64,000 nt of DNA from Flavobacteriales bacterium. GTDB taxonomy: Bacteria; Bacteroidota; Bacteroidia; Flavobacteriales_F; PHOS-HE28. This document shows positions 63,672 to 64,000 of this stretch, piece after piece. The position numbers were made by a program, and so were the translations under genes. The DNA lies in assembly GCA_016721005.1 (NCBI GenBank), contig JADKJM010000016.1, positions 1 through 64,000 of the forward strand, given 5' to 3'. Below the pieces are notes generated by a model. The model was not told the origin of the DNA, did no database searches, and saw nothing but the letters and a program-made list of their open reading frames with translations. Position 1 is the stretch's first letter, and each line of letters starts with the position of its first letter.

Positions 63672-64000
63672 TGATCCGGTTCGCCACCCGATCATCCACC
63701 CACCAGAGAACGCGTAGGCGCAGCGAAGCGTGCGGTGGCATCCTCCTCCGCGCACGTCACTCCGGAAGCTCGCCGGACAAGGGCCGTCATCCCGGCGAAC
63801 GCCGGGACGGAGTCTCGTAAAGAACCGACGACAATGAATGTGCTTCGATCATTAGCGAGACCCCGTCCCGGCTCACAGGCCGGGATGACAGCCCGGGGTG
63901 ACAACCGTTGTGGTTGATGATCCGGTTCGCTACGAGATCATCCAACCACCAGAGAATACGCTGGCGCAGCGAAGCGTGCGGTGGCATCCTCCTCCGCGCA
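63672..64000. repeat. Pair of about 84-bp direct repeats, with REP-like palindromes between
   Basis: 63676-63757 and 63917-64000 share gatgatccggttcgc, gatcatcca, ccaccagagaa, cgcagcgaagcgtgcggtgg and catcctcctccgcgca. The second copy runs to the window end. Both read MPPHASLR-RxLWWxDDxVAN on the minus strand, so this may be a repeated small coding or mobile-element end. Between them lie hairpins cccggcgaacgccggg (63789-63804) and a tccggc-type palindrome near 63862-63890. No gene is supported in 63633-64000. Confidence 0.6.

Overview
The window looks like a chromosome segment of a moderately GC-rich member of the Bacteroidota (inference). The reasons are type A T9SS sorting domains on secreted proteins, a peptidase S46 gene, a SusC/TonB-type receptor with a carboxypeptidase-like N-domain, a YidC with a large periplasmic insert, and TAnnTTTG-like promoter boxes upstream of yidC and the S46 gene. 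No rRNA, tRNA or CRISPR array was seen.

1-12.6 kb: conserved genes that can only be read by repeatedly switching frame. On + these are AMP nucleosidase, DNA polymerase III delta and a TonB-dependent receptor. On - they are a LamG-type secreted protein and a twice-repeated set of (unknown ORF-A, patatin-like lipase, small lipoprotein). One lipoprotein gene is split by an IS4-family element with a 12-bp target duplication. The indel density in housekeeping genes suggests poor consensus sequence more than gene death. 12.7-28.9 kb: mostly clean core genes: pyrG (one frameshift), yidC, a DUF6438-like lipoprotein, a DPP7-like S46 peptidase, NhaD and CPA1 antiporters, a GNAT-nitrilase fusion, a DUF389 protein, a GT-C-like membrane protein and a small HMA protein.

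29.2-32.2 kb: a tightly coupled ParB-like / PD-(D/E)XK nuclease / C5-cytosine methyltransferase cassette, probably a restriction-modification system. 32.4-37.8 kb: a secreted M23-like T9SS protein split by an IS256-family element (8-bp target duplication), coupled to a beta-helix protein. 38.2-42.1 kb: a copper ATPase and a second IS4-family element. 42.3-45.1 kb: a zinc-ribbon protein, an FnIII protein, a 31-copy 21-bp minisatellite and an atypical response regulator.

45.9-60.8 kb is the main accessory island. It is one co-directional run of eleven genes with overlaps or very short gaps: half-HsdS, HsdM, Fic, Fic, HsdS, CapV-type patatin, CD-NTase, E2-like protein, HsdR, YgjP-like metallopeptidase, and a 753-aa protein with RNA-polymerase-like DNA-binding modules. 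A short type II CBASS is thus embedded between hsdS and hsdR of a type I restriction system, and its CD-NTase ends in Gly-Gly. 61-64 kb: a HMA-AraC regulator coupled to a BNR-type T9SS protein, a DUF protein, and palindromic and direct repeats.
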